The notes: a model not told the origin generated them from the sequence alone. A stretch of DNA of 64,000 nt from Oscillospiraceae bacterium (GCA_015067545.1 SVMG01000002.1:62001-126000), one strand, 5' to 3'; shown: positions 26,662 to 36,436, counted from the stretch's first letter. Numbers and translations are program-made.

Positions 26662-28857
26662 TTGGAAACCTTTGAATTCCATTATGGGCAGCTGCGCGAG
26701 ACCCTCGCCAAGCACCTGCCCGGCGCAGATATCGCCACCATTGACCGGGCGGTGGAATACGCCCAAAACAAACATAAGGAGCAAAAGCGCAAGGACGGAT
26801 CCCCCTACATCATCCACCCTCTGGCGGTGGCCAAGGTGGTTGCGGAAATGGGCCTGGATGTGGACGCGGTTCTGGGCGCTCTGCTCCACGACTGCATCGA
26901 AGACACCGACGCTTCCCACGAGGAGATCGAAAAGCTCTTCGGGCAGACTGTTGCAGAACTGGTGGAGGGCGTTACCAAGCTGACCCGTGCCAATTTCTCC
27001 AGCACCGAGCAAGCGCAGATGGAGAATCTGCGCAAAATGTTCATGGCCATGTCCAAGGATATCCGTGTGGTGCTGATCAAGATCGCCGACCGTCTTCACA
27101 ACATGCGCACCATGCAGTATCAAACTCCTGCCAAGCAGGTGCTAAAATGCCGGGAGACCATGGATATCTATGCGCCCCTGGCTCACCGCCTTGGTATGCA
27201 GAAGATCAAATGGGAGCTGGAGGATATTGCTCTGCGCTATTTGGAGCCGGAGGAATATGACGGCATCATGGCCTATCTGAATGCCCACAAGGAGCAGGAC
27301 GAGGCTTTCATGCACACCATTCAGGACACCATCACTCAGCGGCTCAACGCCATGGATATCCACCATACCGCCTACGGGCGCATCAAGCATGTGTATTCCA
27401 TTTACCGCAAGATGCGCGCTCAGGACAAGAGCCTGGATGAGCTGTACGATGTATACGCCTTCCGTGTCATCGTGGACACCATCCCCGACTGCTACAATGT
27501 GCTGGGTCACATCCACGACCTGTTTAACTTGGTGCCCGGCCGGTTTAAGGATTATATCTCCACTCCCAAGCCCAACATGTATCAATCCTTGCACACCACC
27601 GTCATCGGCAAGCAGGGCATTCCCTTTGAGGTGCAGATCCGCACCTGGGAAATGCACGAAGTGGCCGAATACGGTGTTGCCGCCCACTGGAAATACAAGC
27701 AGGGCACCGGCGCAGGCAATGAAAAGGACTTTGAATGGGTGCGCCGTCTGCTGGAAAGCCAGCAGGACACCGATGCGGAAGACTACCTGCAATCCCTGAA
27801 GATCGACATGTTCGACGACGAGGTATTCGTCTTCACCCCCAAAGGCCGGATCGTCTCCCTGCCCGCGGGCTCTACCCCCATTGACTTTGCCTATGCCATC
27901 CACTCCGGCGTGGGTAACTCCATGATCGGTGCAAAAATCAACAACCGGATCACCACCATCGATGCCACGCTGAAAAATGGCGACATCATCGAGGTGCTTA
28001 CCTCTAAAAATGCCAAGGGCCCCAGCCGTGACTGGCTGACCATCTGCAAGAGCAACCAGGCCCGCACCAAGATCAAGCAGTGGTTCAAGAAAGAAAAACG
28101 GGAAGAAAATGTGATGCATGGCCGCTCCTCCTTTGAAGCGGAAATGCGCCGCATGGGCCTGCCGCTGAATTTGACCATTGACCCGGAACTGGGTCCCCAG
28201 CTGCTGAAAAAGCTGGCCTTTGACAACTGGGAGGACATGTACGCCGCCATCGGCTACGGCGGTCTGACCGCAGTCAAGGCCGTAGGCCGCATCCGGGACG
28301 ACATCAACCGTGCGCTGAAGAATCAGCAGAACGACAAGCTGCTGCAGCCGGCAGCCCTGCGCAATATTTCGGACACCGAAGCCGGCAAAACAAACCGCCA
28401 TGCGGTCAACGGTATCATCGTGGAGGACATTGACTCCTGCATGATCAAGTTTGCCAAGTGCTGCACCCCCGTGCCCGGCGATGACATCATCGGCTTTATC
28501 ACCAAGGGCTTTGGCGTGTCCATCCACCGCACCGACTGTCCCAACACAGCACAGCGCCACGAACCCATTCAGGCTGCCCGTTGGGTGAATGTCCGCTGGG
28601 CCAATCAGGACGCCCAGCCCTTCGATACCACTCTGGAGCTGGAATGCCGTACCCGCGACGGTCTTTTGCTGGATGTTGCCACCACCATGACCACCAACCG
28701 GGTACGCACCAAGGAGCTCAACGGCAAGGATCTGCCCGGCGGCAAGAGTGTGTTCACCGTCCGCTTTGAGGTCAAGGATGTGGCAGAGCTGGAGACCATC
28801 CGCAACAAGCTGCTGGCCATCCCAGATGTGCTCAGCTCCAGAAGAGGACAGAACTGA
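26662..28857 (+). CDS. RelA/SpoT bifunctional (p)ppGpp synthetase/hydrolase, TTG start
   Basis: HD domain (ALLHDCIEDTDASHEEI), synthetase (YDVYAFRVIVD, HTTVIGKQGIPFEVQIRTWEMHEVAEYGVAAHWKYK), TGS and ACT domains. Confidence 0.95.
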   Translation: METFEFHYGQLRETLAKHLPGADIATIDRAVEYAQNKHKEQKRKDGSPYIIHPLAVAKVVAEMGLDVDAVLGALLHDCIEDTDASHEEIEKLFGQTVAELVEGVTKLTRANFSSTEQAQMENLRKMFMAMSKDIRVVLIKIADRLHNMRTMQYQTPAKQVLKCRETMDIYAPLAHRLGMQKIKWELEDIALRYLEPEEYDGIMAYLNAHKEQDEAFMHTIQDTITQRLNAMDIHHTAYGRIKHVYSIYRKMRAQDKSLDELYDVYAFRVIVDTIPDCYNVLGHIHDLFNLVPGRFKDYISTPKPNMYQSLHTTVIGKQGIPFEVQIRTWEMHEVAEYGVAAHWKYKQGTGAGNEKDFEWVRRLLESQQDTDAEDYLQSLKIDMFDDEVFVFTPKGRIVSLPAGSTPIDFAYAIHSGVGNSMIGAKINNRITTIDATLKNGDIIEVLTSKNAKGPSRDWLTICKSNQARTKIKQWFKKEKREENVMHGRSSFEAEMRRMGLPLNLTIDPELGPQLLKKLAFDNWEDMYAAIGYGGLTAVKAVGRIRDDINRALKNQQNDKLLQPAALRNISDTEAGKTNRHAVNGIIVEDIDSCMIKFAKCCTPVPGDDIIGFITKGFGVSIHRTDCPNTAQRHEPIQAARWVNVRWANQDAQPFDTTLELECRTRDGLLLDVATTMTTNRVRTKELNGKDLPGGKSVFTVRFEVKDVAELETIRNKLLAIPDVLSSRRGQN

Positions 28858-28860
28858 TTA

Positions 28861-29024
28861 TGTCATTCCGAGCCAGTGACCGATGTCACTGGCGTGGGAA
28901 TCCGTTGCCGCAAAAGATGCGGATTGCCACACCAGTGTGCGCAGAATCAAGGTGTGATTGCCACCGGCAATCATTTTATTTGATTCGCTGCGCGACGCAC
29001 CGCTGGTTCGCAATGACAGCATAT
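28861..29024. repeat. Intergenic multi-hairpin repeat R6
   Basis: tcattccgagccagtgaccgatgtcactggc...gcgacgcaccgctggttcgcaatgaca; several internal dyads, different family from R1/R5. Confidence 0.6.
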
Positions 29025-29040
29025 TTTAGGAGGTCGCATC

Positions 29041-29508
29041 ATGCGCGCAGTGTTAACAAGAGTTAATTCCGCCTCGGTCACCATTGACGGCCAGGTGGTT
29101 GGAAAAATCGGAAAGGGCTTTTTGATCCTGCTGGGCGTCGGCCCTAACGATACGGAAAGAGAATGCCGGTATCTGGCAGAAAAAGCCCTGGGTCTTCGTA
29201 TTTTCGAGGACGAAAACTGCAAAATGAACCTGGGTCTGGATGCAGTGGGCGGTGAAGTACTGGTTGTCAGCCAGTTCACCCTCTACGGCAACTGCCGCAA
29301 GGGCCGCCGGCCCAGCTTTGCTGAGGCCGCAAACCCGGAGCTAGGCAACGAACTGTACGAAAAATTCCTGTCTGTCTGTGCAGAACTGGGCTATCCCCCT
29401 CAGCATGGCCGCTTTGGCGCGGATATGCAGGTACAGTCCGTCAACGACGGCCCGGTGACCTTGATTTTGGACACCGAACAGCTGATGGATACCCCCAGAA
29501 GAGGTTAA
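29041..29508 (+). CDS. dtd: D-aminoacyl-tRNA deacylase
   Basis: MRAVLTRVNSASVTIDGQVVGKIGKGFLILLGV..., VVSQFTLYGNCRKGRRPSF, FGADMQVQSVNDGPVTLILDT. Confidence 0.95.
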   Translation: MRAVLTRVNSASVTIDGQVVGKIGKGFLILLGVGPNDTERECRYLAEKALGLRIFEDENCKMNLGLDAVGGEVLVVSQFTLYGNCRKGRRPSFAEAANPELGNELYEKFLSVCAELGYPPQHGRFGADMQVQSVNDGPVTLILDTEQLMDTPRRG

Positions 29509-29511
29509 ACC

Positions 29512-30126
29512 ATGCTGAAGATCGTTACCTTGCCCTTGGGCGATTATCAGACAAACTGTTACATTCTTTTTGCCGAAGGCAGCACCACCTGTGCTGTTAT
29601 CGACCCGGGCTTTGCGCCGGAATTGGTGCTGGATCGGGTTGCGCAGTTGGGCCTTTGTGTGGAAGCCATCCTGCTGACCCACGGGCATTTTGACCATGTA
29701 GGTGCGGTAGAAGCCATTGTGCGTGCTACCGGCTGTAAGCTTTGGATGAGTGAAAGCGATTGGTCGCAATTTGCCAATCCCACCACCGCTTTCTTCTATC
29801 CCTTAGCCAACTGCGACTTCACTGAAGTCTGGTTCTGCGAGGAAGGCGAGATCATCCGCGCCGGCGGCCTGCGGTTTGACGTATTGGCCACACCGGGCCA
29901 TACCCACGGCTCTGTCTGCTACTGCTGCGAGGATGCCATATTCAGTGGCGACACCTTGTTTGCAGGCTCCTGCGGCCGCACTGACCTGCCCGGCGGCGAC
30001 TGTGAAACCATCCAGTCCTCCTTGAAGCGGCTGAGAGACTTGCCCGGCGATTACCGGGTATTTCCCGGCCACGGTGAGGGCACTACCTTGGCCCAGGAAA
30101 GGCAGTACAATCCCTATCTGAGGTAA
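29512..30126 (+). CDS. MBL-fold metallo-hydrolase (glyoxalase II-like)
   Basis: LLTHGHFDHVGAVEAI, VLATPGHTHGSVCY, FSGDTLFAGSCGRTDLPGGD, VFPGHGEGTTLAQE. Confidence 0.9.
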   Translation: MLKIVTLPLGDYQTNCYILFAEGSTTCAVIDPGFAPELVLDRVAQLGLCVEAILLTHGHFDHVGAVEAIVRATGCKLWMSESDWSQFANPTTAFFYPLANCDFTEVWFCEEGEIIRAGGLRFDVLATPGHTHGSVCYCCEDAIFSGDTLFAGSCGRTDLPGGDCETIQSSLKRLRDLPGDYRVFPGHGEGTTLAQERQYNPYLR

Positions 30127-30130
30127 CACT

Positions 30131-31561
30131 ATGAAACTGACACTCATCGGTCATGAGGACCGATATGCTGTGGAGCAACTGCAAATGGCCCTGTTCTCCA
30201 CCAGCCAGGAGGGCGAAGCCGTTTCGTCACTGCACCGGGGCAAAACCTGGCTAACCGCCACTGCGAAGATCACCTTCGACGGCAAAACCGCCACCGCTTG
30301 TCGCCGGCTGAAAGCAAGTGAGGAGACCGTGCGCCTGCGCCGCCGGATCTTACAGCAGAGCTACTATCTGGCGGCGATCCAACTGCTGGAACAGCCCAGC
30401 GCGTGGGGCGCATTGGCCGGTGTCCGGCCCACAAAAATCTCTACCAAGCATCTTTTGGAGGGCGGCACGGCAAAATCGGCAGAGAAATTGCTGAAAGACG
30501 TGTATTATGTAACGCCGGATCGCCGAAAACTGGCTGTGGACTGCTCCATTTCCACAGTAGATGCCACCAAAAAGCTGGAAGACACCGACATTTCCCTGTA
30601 TGTGGGCATCCCCTTCTGCCCCACCCGGTGCAGTTATTGCAGCTTTGTCAGCCGCACCATCGGCAAGCAGACCGATCTCATGGAGCCCTATTTGGAGGCG
30701 CTGTTGCAGGAGATGGCGGTCACCGGCAAGCTTTTGGCAAATTCGGGACGCCATGTGCGTACCATTTACATAGGAGGCGGTACGCCCACCACTCTGACCA
30801 CGCCTCAAATGATCAGGCTCTTGGATGCCATCCGGGACTGCTTTGATCTTTCCCGGTGCATCGAATTCACCGTGGAGGGTGGACGCCCAGACACTCTGGA
30901 CGCAGAGAAGCTGCGTGCCATCCGGCAGCATGGGGCTGACCGCATGAGCATCAATCCCCAAACCATGGTGGACAGTGTCCTTGCTGCCTGCAAGCGCCCT
31001 CACACCGCTGACGATGTTCTGCGTGCCTACAAATGGGCGCAGGATGCCGGTTTTGAGGCCATCAACATGGACTTGATCGCAGGCCTGCCCACCGATGATT
31101 TTGACGGATTCCGGTACTCCTTGGATACCGTAGCCGCGCTGACCCCCGCCAATATCACTGTACATACTCTGGCGCTGAAAAAGGGCGCGGACCTGTTTGA
31201 AAACCGGGAATCCCTCTCCCACGCGGATCAGGTTGCCCGGATGGTGGACTACGCAAACGCGACCCTTCGCACCCTGGGCTACAAGCCCTACTACCTGTAC
31301 CGGCAGAAATATATGTCCGGCTCTTTCGAGAATGTGGGCTGGTCGAAAAATGGCCTTGACTGCCTTTATAACATCTACATGATGGAAGAAGTACACACCA
31401 TCCTCTCCCTGGGTGGCGGCGGCATGAATAAAGTCAATCTGCCGGATGGGTCACTTCAGCGATTCCACAACCCCAAGTTCCCGGAGCAGTACATTGAAAT
31501 GCTGAGCCAGGTGCTATATGACAAGAAGCAGCTTTTTGAACTGATGAAAGGAAGCCTTTGA
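30131..31561 (+). CDS. hemZ: Coproporphyrinogen dehydrogenase HemZ (radical SAM)
   Basis: YVGIPFCPTRCSYCSFVS, YIGGGTPTTL, FTVEGGRPDTLD, NPQTMVDSVLAACKRPHTADDV. Confidence 0.9.
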   Translation: MKLTLIGHEDRYAVEQLQMALFSTSQEGEAVSSLHRGKTWLTATAKITFDGKTATACRRLKASEETVRLRRRILQQSYYLAAIQLLEQPSAWGALAGVRPTKISTKHLLEGGTAKSAEKLLKDVYYVTPDRRKLAVDCSISTVDATKKLEDTDISLYVGIPFCPTRCSYCSFVSRTIGKQTDLMEPYLEALLQEMAVTGKLLANSGRHVRTIYIGGGTPTTLTTPQMIRLLDAIRDCFDLSRCIEFTVEGGRPDTLDAEKLRAIRQHGADRMSINPQTMVDSVLAACKRPHTADDVLRAYKWAQDAGFEAINMDLIAGLPTDDFDGFRYSLDTVAALTPANITVHTLALKKGADLFENRESLSHADQVARMVDYANATLRTLGYKPYYLYRQKYMSGSFENVGWSKNGLDCLYNIYMMEEVHTILSLGGGGMNKVNLPDGSLQRFHNPKFPEQYIEMLSQVLYDKKQLFELMKGSL

Positions 31562-31562
31562 T

Positions 31563-32879
31563 TTGAATACCTTGATCTCCAATGTGACCATCGTCACCAT
31601 GAATGAGAAAATGGAAGTGCTCTTCGGCGCATACCTGGGCGTGGAAGAGGGTAAAATTTCCTACATAGGCAAATCCGCCCCGGAGGAAAAGCCTCAGACC
31701 ATCATCGATGGCACGGGCATGGTTTTGCTGCCCGGTCTGATCAACTGCCACACCCAGCTGGCTACCACGGTGCTGCGCAGTTATCTGGATGATCTGAGCA
31801 GTGCAGAAGCCCTGGACGAACAGCTGAAAAAAGAGGCGAAAATGGACGCCCGCAGCGCTAAGGCCGCTGCCCTTTTGGGTATTGCCGAGTGTTTGCGCTT
31901 TGGCGTCACTTCCGTTTCCGATCTTTACTACTATCCCGATGCCACCGCCGAAGCTATCGCAGAAAGCGGCATCAAGGGCAATGTCGCGCTTTCCGCTTAC
32001 CGCTTCATCGACCAGAATGAGGAGTTCGATTTCGACACCGATGAGCAATGCCGGGAGCTGGTGCGCATCACAGAAAAATGGCACGGCCATGACGGTGGCC
32101 GCATCAAGATCGATGCGGGCATCCACGCAGAATATACCAGTAACTACAAGCTGTGGGAGGGCCTTGTGGGCTTTGCCGCAGAGAAAAAGCTGGGCTTCCA
32201 GCTTCATTTGGCAGAAACCAAGGGCGAAACAGAGTCCTGCCTGGACAGAACCGGCCTTGGCCCGGCTGAGCTTCTGGGCTGCCACGGAATTTTCAATTTA
32301 CCGGTGACTGCCGTGGGCTGTGCAACGATTTCCGAAGAGGAGCAGAAGCTGCTGGGCAAAAAGAAGGCCACCGCTGTTGCCTGCCCCCTCACTGCCGCCA
32401 AAAAGGGACAGCCTGTCACTCCGGTTTTGGAGTGTGTCCGTGCCGGCATGAATGTGGCGTTGGGTACGGGCGGCGCGCTGGATGCGGGAAATCTTGACCT
32501 GTTTGAGGTCATGCGCGGTCTTGCCATGGCTGCCAGAAGCACCCGCGAAAACGCCTCCGCCCTGCCGGCCTCCGCTGCGCTGATGATGGCTACCTCCTGC
32601 GGTGCACGGGCACAGGGACGGGAAAACGAGTGTGGCATGATCAAGGTTGGCATGGATGCCGACCTGTGCCTGGTGGACTTCTCCGCACCCCACCTGATGC
32701 CCTGCCACAATGTGCCCAACGCTCTGGTATTCAGCGCCAAGGGCGGTGATGTGGCCATGACCATGGTCAAGGGCAAAATATTGTATCAGAACGGCCAGTT
32801 CCCCACCATTGATCTGAAAAATGTTGTGGAAGAGCTGACTTCTTACGCCATACCCCGTCTGTTTGCGGGTGAGAATTGA
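31563..32879 (+). CDS. Amidohydrolase family protein (MTA/SAH deaminase-like), TTG start
   Basis: GTGMVLLPGLINCHTQLATTVLRSYLDD; metal motif altered (NCHTQ rather than NxHxH). Confidence 0.75.
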   Translation: MNTLISNVTIVTMNEKMEVLFGAYLGVEEGKISYIGKSAPEEKPQTIIDGTGMVLLPGLINCHTQLATTVLRSYLDDLSSAEALDEQLKKEAKMDARSAKAAALLGIAECLRFGVTSVSDLYYYPDATAEAIAESGIKGNVALSAYRFIDQNEEFDFDTDEQCRELVRITEKWHGHDGGRIKIDAGIHAEYTSNYKLWEGLVGFAAEKKLGFQLHLAETKGETESCLDRTGLGPAELLGCHGIFNLPVTAVGCATISEEEQKLLGKKKATAVACPLTAAKKGQPVTPVLECVRAGMNVALGTGGALDAGNLDLFEVMRGLAMAARSTRENASALPASAALMMATSCGARAQGRENECGMIKVGMDADLCLVDFSAPHLMPCHNVPNALVFSAKGGDVAMTMVKGKILYQNGQFPTIDLKNVVEELTSYAIPRLFAGEN

Positions 32880-32889
32880 GGAAATTACC

Positions 32890-34488
32890 ATGTCTGAAAC
32901 ACCGAAAAAACAATCCTTCCTCCACGGCACAGCGCTCCTTGCCATGGCCACTGCCGTAGTAAAAGTGATCGGTGCACTGTATAAGATCCCGCTGAACGCC
33001 ATCATCGGCGAGCAGGGCTTCGGCTATTACAGCACCGCCTATGAAATTTACACTGTGCTTCTTATGATCTCCACTGCCGGTCTGCCGGTGGCTATGAGCC
33101 GGATGATTGCTCAGGCCAGTTCTCTGAGCCATTACCGCCAGGTGCGCAAGGTCTATACCGTCTGCCGCACCATTTTTCTCACCCTGGGCCTTGTGGGCGC
33201 ACTGCTGATGACGCTCTTCTGCCGTCAGCTGGCCCAATTCCAGCAGCAGCCGGATGCATGGGCGGCCATTGGTGCCCTTGGCCCCTGCTGCTTCCTGATC
33301 TGCTTGATGAGTACGTACCGGGGCTTCTTCCAGGGACAGGGTAATATGCTCCCCACTTCCGTTTCCCAGGTCATCGAGGCCATCACCAAGCTGGTGGTAG
33401 GCATTGCCGGTGCGCTCTTGGTGGTCTACTACTCCCAAAGTGTCTCCCTGGCTGCAGGCGCAGCCATCATGGGCGTGACCGTCAGCTGTCTGGTGTCCTC
33501 CTTCTATCTCAATCACTGCTTCCGCAAGGCGTATAAGCAGATGCCTCAGTCCTGCGAGGAGGTCTCCTCCGGCAAGGACATTGCCAAGGGACTGCTGTCC
33601 ATCGCCATTCCCATTACCATCGGCTCTGCCGGACTGCAGCTGCTGACCGTCCTGGAGACCAAGATCTACATGACCCAGCTGCTGAAGACTCTGACTCAGG
33701 ATGTGGCCGACACCCAAAAGGGTATTTACAGCATGGCGCTGACCATTTTCAATATGCCCTGCGCTTTTATCACACCCATCACCATTTCCATCATCCCGGC
33801 CATCACCTCCCAGCTGACTCTGGGTAATACAAAAGCCGCCAAGGCCACAGAGGAATCCTCCGCCCGGATCAGCGCACTGATCTCCATGCCCTGTGCATTC
33901 GGTCTTGCGCTCCTTGCCCAGCCGGTGACCCAGCTGCTGGGCGGATACAGCGGTGAAAAGCTGGCCTTAGCCACGCGGCTCATGTCCGTGCTGGGCGTGT
34001 GCATCATATTTAATTCCACGGTGCTGTTGACCACCGCCATCATGCAGGCCCACGGCCACGAAAAGCTGCCGGTGGTAAATATGTTCATCGGTGGCTTTGT
34101 GAAGCTGGCCACAGTATTCATCCTCACGGGCAATCCCAACATCGGCATCGTGGGCACACCCATCGGAAGCCTGCTGTGCTATCTTTGCATCACCGTTCTG
34201 AACCTGTTTACCATGCGTCGGGTGCTGACCGATCCTCCCGCCATCGTCAAGCATATGCTTCGCGCACTTCTGGCCGCAGCTCTGATGGGAGCCTGCGCCT
34301 GGGGCACCTGGAAGGGGCTTCAAATGCTGCTGGGAAATGACCTCAGCCGGCTCATCAGCTGTGCCGTTCCCATTGCGGTAGGCGTGGTCGTATATGTATT
34401 TTGTGCCGTAAAGTTCCGCGCAATCACCCGGGAGGACTGTTTATTGCTTCCTAAGGGCGAAAAAATTGCAAATTTGTTGCATTTGTGA
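32890..34488 (+). CDS. Polysaccharide biosynthesis / SpoVB (YabM)-like MOP flippase
   Basis: FLHGTALLAMATAVVKVIGALYKIPLNAIIGEQGFGYYSTAYEIY; about 14 TM segments. Confidence 0.85.
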   Translation: MSETPKKQSFLHGTALLAMATAVVKVIGALYKIPLNAIIGEQGFGYYSTAYEIYTVLLMISTAGLPVAMSRMIAQASSLSHYRQVRKVYTVCRTIFLTLGLVGALLMTLFCRQLAQFQQQPDAWAAIGALGPCCFLICLMSTYRGFFQGQGNMLPTSVSQVIEAITKLVVGIAGALLVVYYSQSVSLAAGAAIMGVTVSCLVSSFYLNHCFRKAYKQMPQSCEEVSSGKDIAKGLLSIAIPITIGSAGLQLLTVLETKIYMTQLLKTLTQDVADTQKGIYSMALTIFNMPCAFITPITISIIPAITSQLTLGNTKAAKATEESSARISALISMPCAFGLALLAQPVTQLLGGYSGEKLALATRLMSVLGVCIIFNSTVLLTTAIMQAHGHEKLPVVNMFIGGFVKLATVFILTGNPNIGIVGTPIGSLLCYLCITVLNLFTMRRVLTDPPAIVKHMLRALLAAALMGACAWGTWKGLQMLLGNDLSRLISCAVPIAVGVVVYVFCAVKFRAITREDCLLLPKGEKIANLLHL

Positions 34489-34498
34489 AAAAAAGCAC

Positions 34499-34527
34499 TT
34501 GCATTTAGCATAATATTGTGATAATTT
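34499..34527 (+). promoter_or_regulatory. Sigma-A-type promoter of hup
   Basis: TTGCAT - 17 bp - TAATTT, about 40 bp upstream of the HU ATG. Confidence 0.5.
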
Positions 34528-34565
34528 AATAGTGCTTTTAATAAAACAGAAAAGAGGTAATTTCC

Positions 34566-34841
34566 ATGAATAAAACCGAACTCATCGCTGCTACCGCCGA
34601 AAAGGCCGGTCTCAGCAAGAAGGATGCCGAGCGTGCTCTGAACGCTGCCATCGACGCCGTCACCGCTTCCCTGGTCGCAGGTGAAAAGGTGCAGATCTCC
34701 GGCTTTGGCATCTTCGAAACCAAGAACCGTGAAGCCCGTACCGGCCGCAACCCCCACACCAAGCAGACCATTCAGATCCCCGCTACCCGCGTTCCCGCAT
34801 TCAAGGCCAGCAAGAGCCTGAAGGACGCTGTGGCAAAGTAA
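34566..34841 (+). CDS. hup: HU family DNA-binding protein
   Basis: MNKTELIAATAEKAGLSKKDAERALNAAIDAVT...GFGIFETKNREARTGRNPHTKQTIQIPATRVPAFKASKSLKDAV. Confidence 0.95.
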   Translation: MNKTELIAATAEKAGLSKKDAERALNAAIDAVTASLVAGEKVQISGFGIFETKNREARTGRNPHTKQTIQIPATRVPAFKASKSLKDAVAK

Positions 34842-34842
34842 G

Positions 34843-35082
34843 ATGCGTCTTGACAAGTATCTGAAGGTCTCCCGGCTGATCAAGCGGCGGACCGTTGCCA
34901 ATGAGGCCTGCGACAATGGGCGCATCAGCGTCAACGGTCGTGTGGTGAAGGCCAGTTACGAAGTGAAGATCGGCGACAGAATCGAGATCACCATGGGCCA
35001 GCGTACTGTGGCTGTGGAGGTCCTGCAGGTTGCCGAGACCGTCCGCAAGGACGATGCAAGCGCCATGTACAAAGAAGTCTAA
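34843..35082 (+). CDS. rqcP: S4-domain RNA-binding protein (RqcP/YabO-like)
   Basis: MRLDKYLKVSRLIKRRTVANEACDNGRISVNGRVVKASYEVKIGDRIEI, 79 aa. Confidence 0.85.
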   Translation: MRLDKYLKVSRLIKRRTVANEACDNGRISVNGRVVKASYEVKIGDRIEITMGQRTVAVEVLQVAETVRKDDASAMYKEV

Positions 35083-35085
35083 AAA

Positions 35086-35118
35086 AATGAGGGAAGCTTT
35101 CGCTTCCCTCATTTTTTA
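35086..35118. terminator. Bidirectional intrinsic terminator
   Basis: aaaaaatgagggaagctttcgcttccctcatttttt. Confidence 0.85.
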
Positions 35119-35634
35119 GAAATTGACCTTTTTAATAACCCTCGTCAGGGGATGGAACAGCAGCATCACCGTCACAGCGGTACAGATCATTTGGGGAATC
35201 ATCGCCGTCAGCGACTGGTAAAAATAGGCCCTCGTGGCGTTCTCGTTAAAGCCATAAATAAGCGGTGTAATCACATCGTCCAACAATGTAAACATAGCGG
35301 TAAACACCACGGCGGATGCAACAACCATGACCGTTTTCAGCAGCGCATTTTTCCCAGTAAAACGCGCGCCCAGCCAGCCAAAGAAAAGCGCAAACAGGTT
35401 GTAGTACACCAGATACAGCACGATCACATTGATCTGAAAACCAAACACAAAGCACCGCAGCAGCGAAAAAGTGGTGGCAGTGGCGATACCGTGGCGGATG
35501 CCATAGCAATCGCAAAAGCACAGCAGCATCACCGTTATGATCTCAATGCCGGTCACACTGCTCAGCGCCAGCTGTCCGGCAATGAGCAGTGCCACGCACA
35601 TGGCCACGCGGACGACAAATTTTGTCTTGTTCAT
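35116..35634 (-). CDS. ECF-transporter S component-like membrane protein (candidate cobalamin/corrinoid substrate-binding subunit)
   Basis: 172 aa, about 5-6 TMs; start overlaps the stop of the DUF4430 gene (TAATG) downstream of a cobalamin riboswitch. Confidence 0.65.
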   Translation of the reverse strand: MNKTKFVVRVAMCVALLIAGQLALSSVTGIEIITVMLLCFCDCYGIRHGIATATTFSLLRCFVFGFQINVIVLYLVYYNLFALFFGWLGARFTGKNALLKTVMVVASAVVFTAMFTLLDDVITPLIYGFNENATRAYFYQSLTAMIPQMICTAVTVMLLFHPLTRVIKKVNF

Positions 35635-36056
35635 TAGCTAAAAGACTTAAATACCCAAATATACAGCTGATCCGGCTTGACCTTCAGCACTTCCGCACCG
35701 GAAATGGCAGAGCCGTACTCTTTCCCCTCGTACTCCACTGTACCCCAGGACGCATTGGCATTGTCGGCGTCGCTGGTATAGAGCATCCAGCAGCTGCTGT
35801 AATCGGTAGGATTGTCAATGCCGTTGATGGATGTGATCATACCGTCGCTGATGGTAAATTCCAGGTCACCCTTCTCCTTCAGCTTGGTCATATAGTCCAT
35901 CAGGGTCATGTCGGCTGTTTCCTGGCCGGTGGTCTTGACCACGATGTAGGTGTCAGAATCCTTGATCACCAGTTTTTCCTCCTGGCAGGCGGACAATCCG
36001 GCAAGGATCACCAACACCAGCAGAACGGACAGCGCTTTTTTCATTTTGTTTTTCAT
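35634..36056 (-). CDS. DUF4430 (transcobalamin-C-terminal-like) lipoprotein
   Basis: Lipobox VILAGLSAC; TLMDYMTKLKEKGDLEFTISDGMITSINGI...SSCWMLYTSDADNANASWGTVEYEGKEYG is DUF4430-like; RBS aggagg. Confidence 0.75.
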   Translation of the reverse strand: MKNKMKKALSVLLVLVILAGLSACQEEKLVIKDSDTYIVVKTTGQETADMTLMDYMTKLKEKGDLEFTISDGMITSINGIDNPTDYSSCWMLYTSDADNANASWGTVEYEGKEYGSAISGAEVLKVKPDQLYIWVFKSFS

Positions 36057-36074
36057 AATTTTTTCCTCCTGAAA

Positions 36075-36118
36075 AATGATACGGCTGCGGCGTCGATTTG
36101 ACGCCGCAGCCGTTTTTC
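36075..36118 (-). terminator. Strong hairpin between riboswitch and DUF4430 ORF (candidate expression platform)
   Basis: ACGGCTGCGGCGTCAAATCGACGCCGCAGCCGT on the minus strand followed by a short T-rich tail. Confidence 0.6.
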
Positions 36119-36159
36119 TGCGACAAACGCACATCCTCGTAATCACGCGAAGATGGGGA

Positions 36160-36385
36160 GATCCATTCCGTAGGTCTTCTGACTCGTGGCTCTTGGATTC
36201 TGGGAGGATCCGCAGCATCCTCTGCCTTCCCGGAAATATTCCAGTGACTGGCTTTCGCCAAAAGAAGATGCCATACCACATACAGCGGCGGTACCGTTCG
36301 GGATTTTCACCCGATTATCTTGTTCAGCAGCCAAGGTTCATCGCCCCGGCCGCCACGGAACTTCTATCAAATTGTCGTAATTATC
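36160..36385 (-). ncRNA. Cobalamin riboswitch
   Basis: Minus strand: ...GATAATCGGGTGAAAATCCCGAACGGTACCGCCGCTGTAT...GGCGAAAGCCAGTCACTGG...CCGGGAAGGC...AAGAGCCACGAGTCAGAAGACCTACGGAATGG; matches conserved blocks of the class (GGUGAAAAUCCC..., CCGCcgCUGUA, GAGcCA-GA-GACCU). Confidence 0.88.
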
Positions 36386-36436
36386 ATAGCACTTTGCATT
36401 CTAAATGTCAAGCCCGTGTCGAATAGCTCCGCGTAC

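Noticed and set aside
27142-28560. 472-aa antisense ORF opposite rel
   Set aside because: Shadow ORF of a clearly conserved RelA/SpoT gene.
31563-31800. Altered metal motif (NCHTQ) in the amidohydrolase as evidence of a dead enzyme
   Set aside because: Cannot judge without alignment; kept as a normal CDS with a note in evidence.
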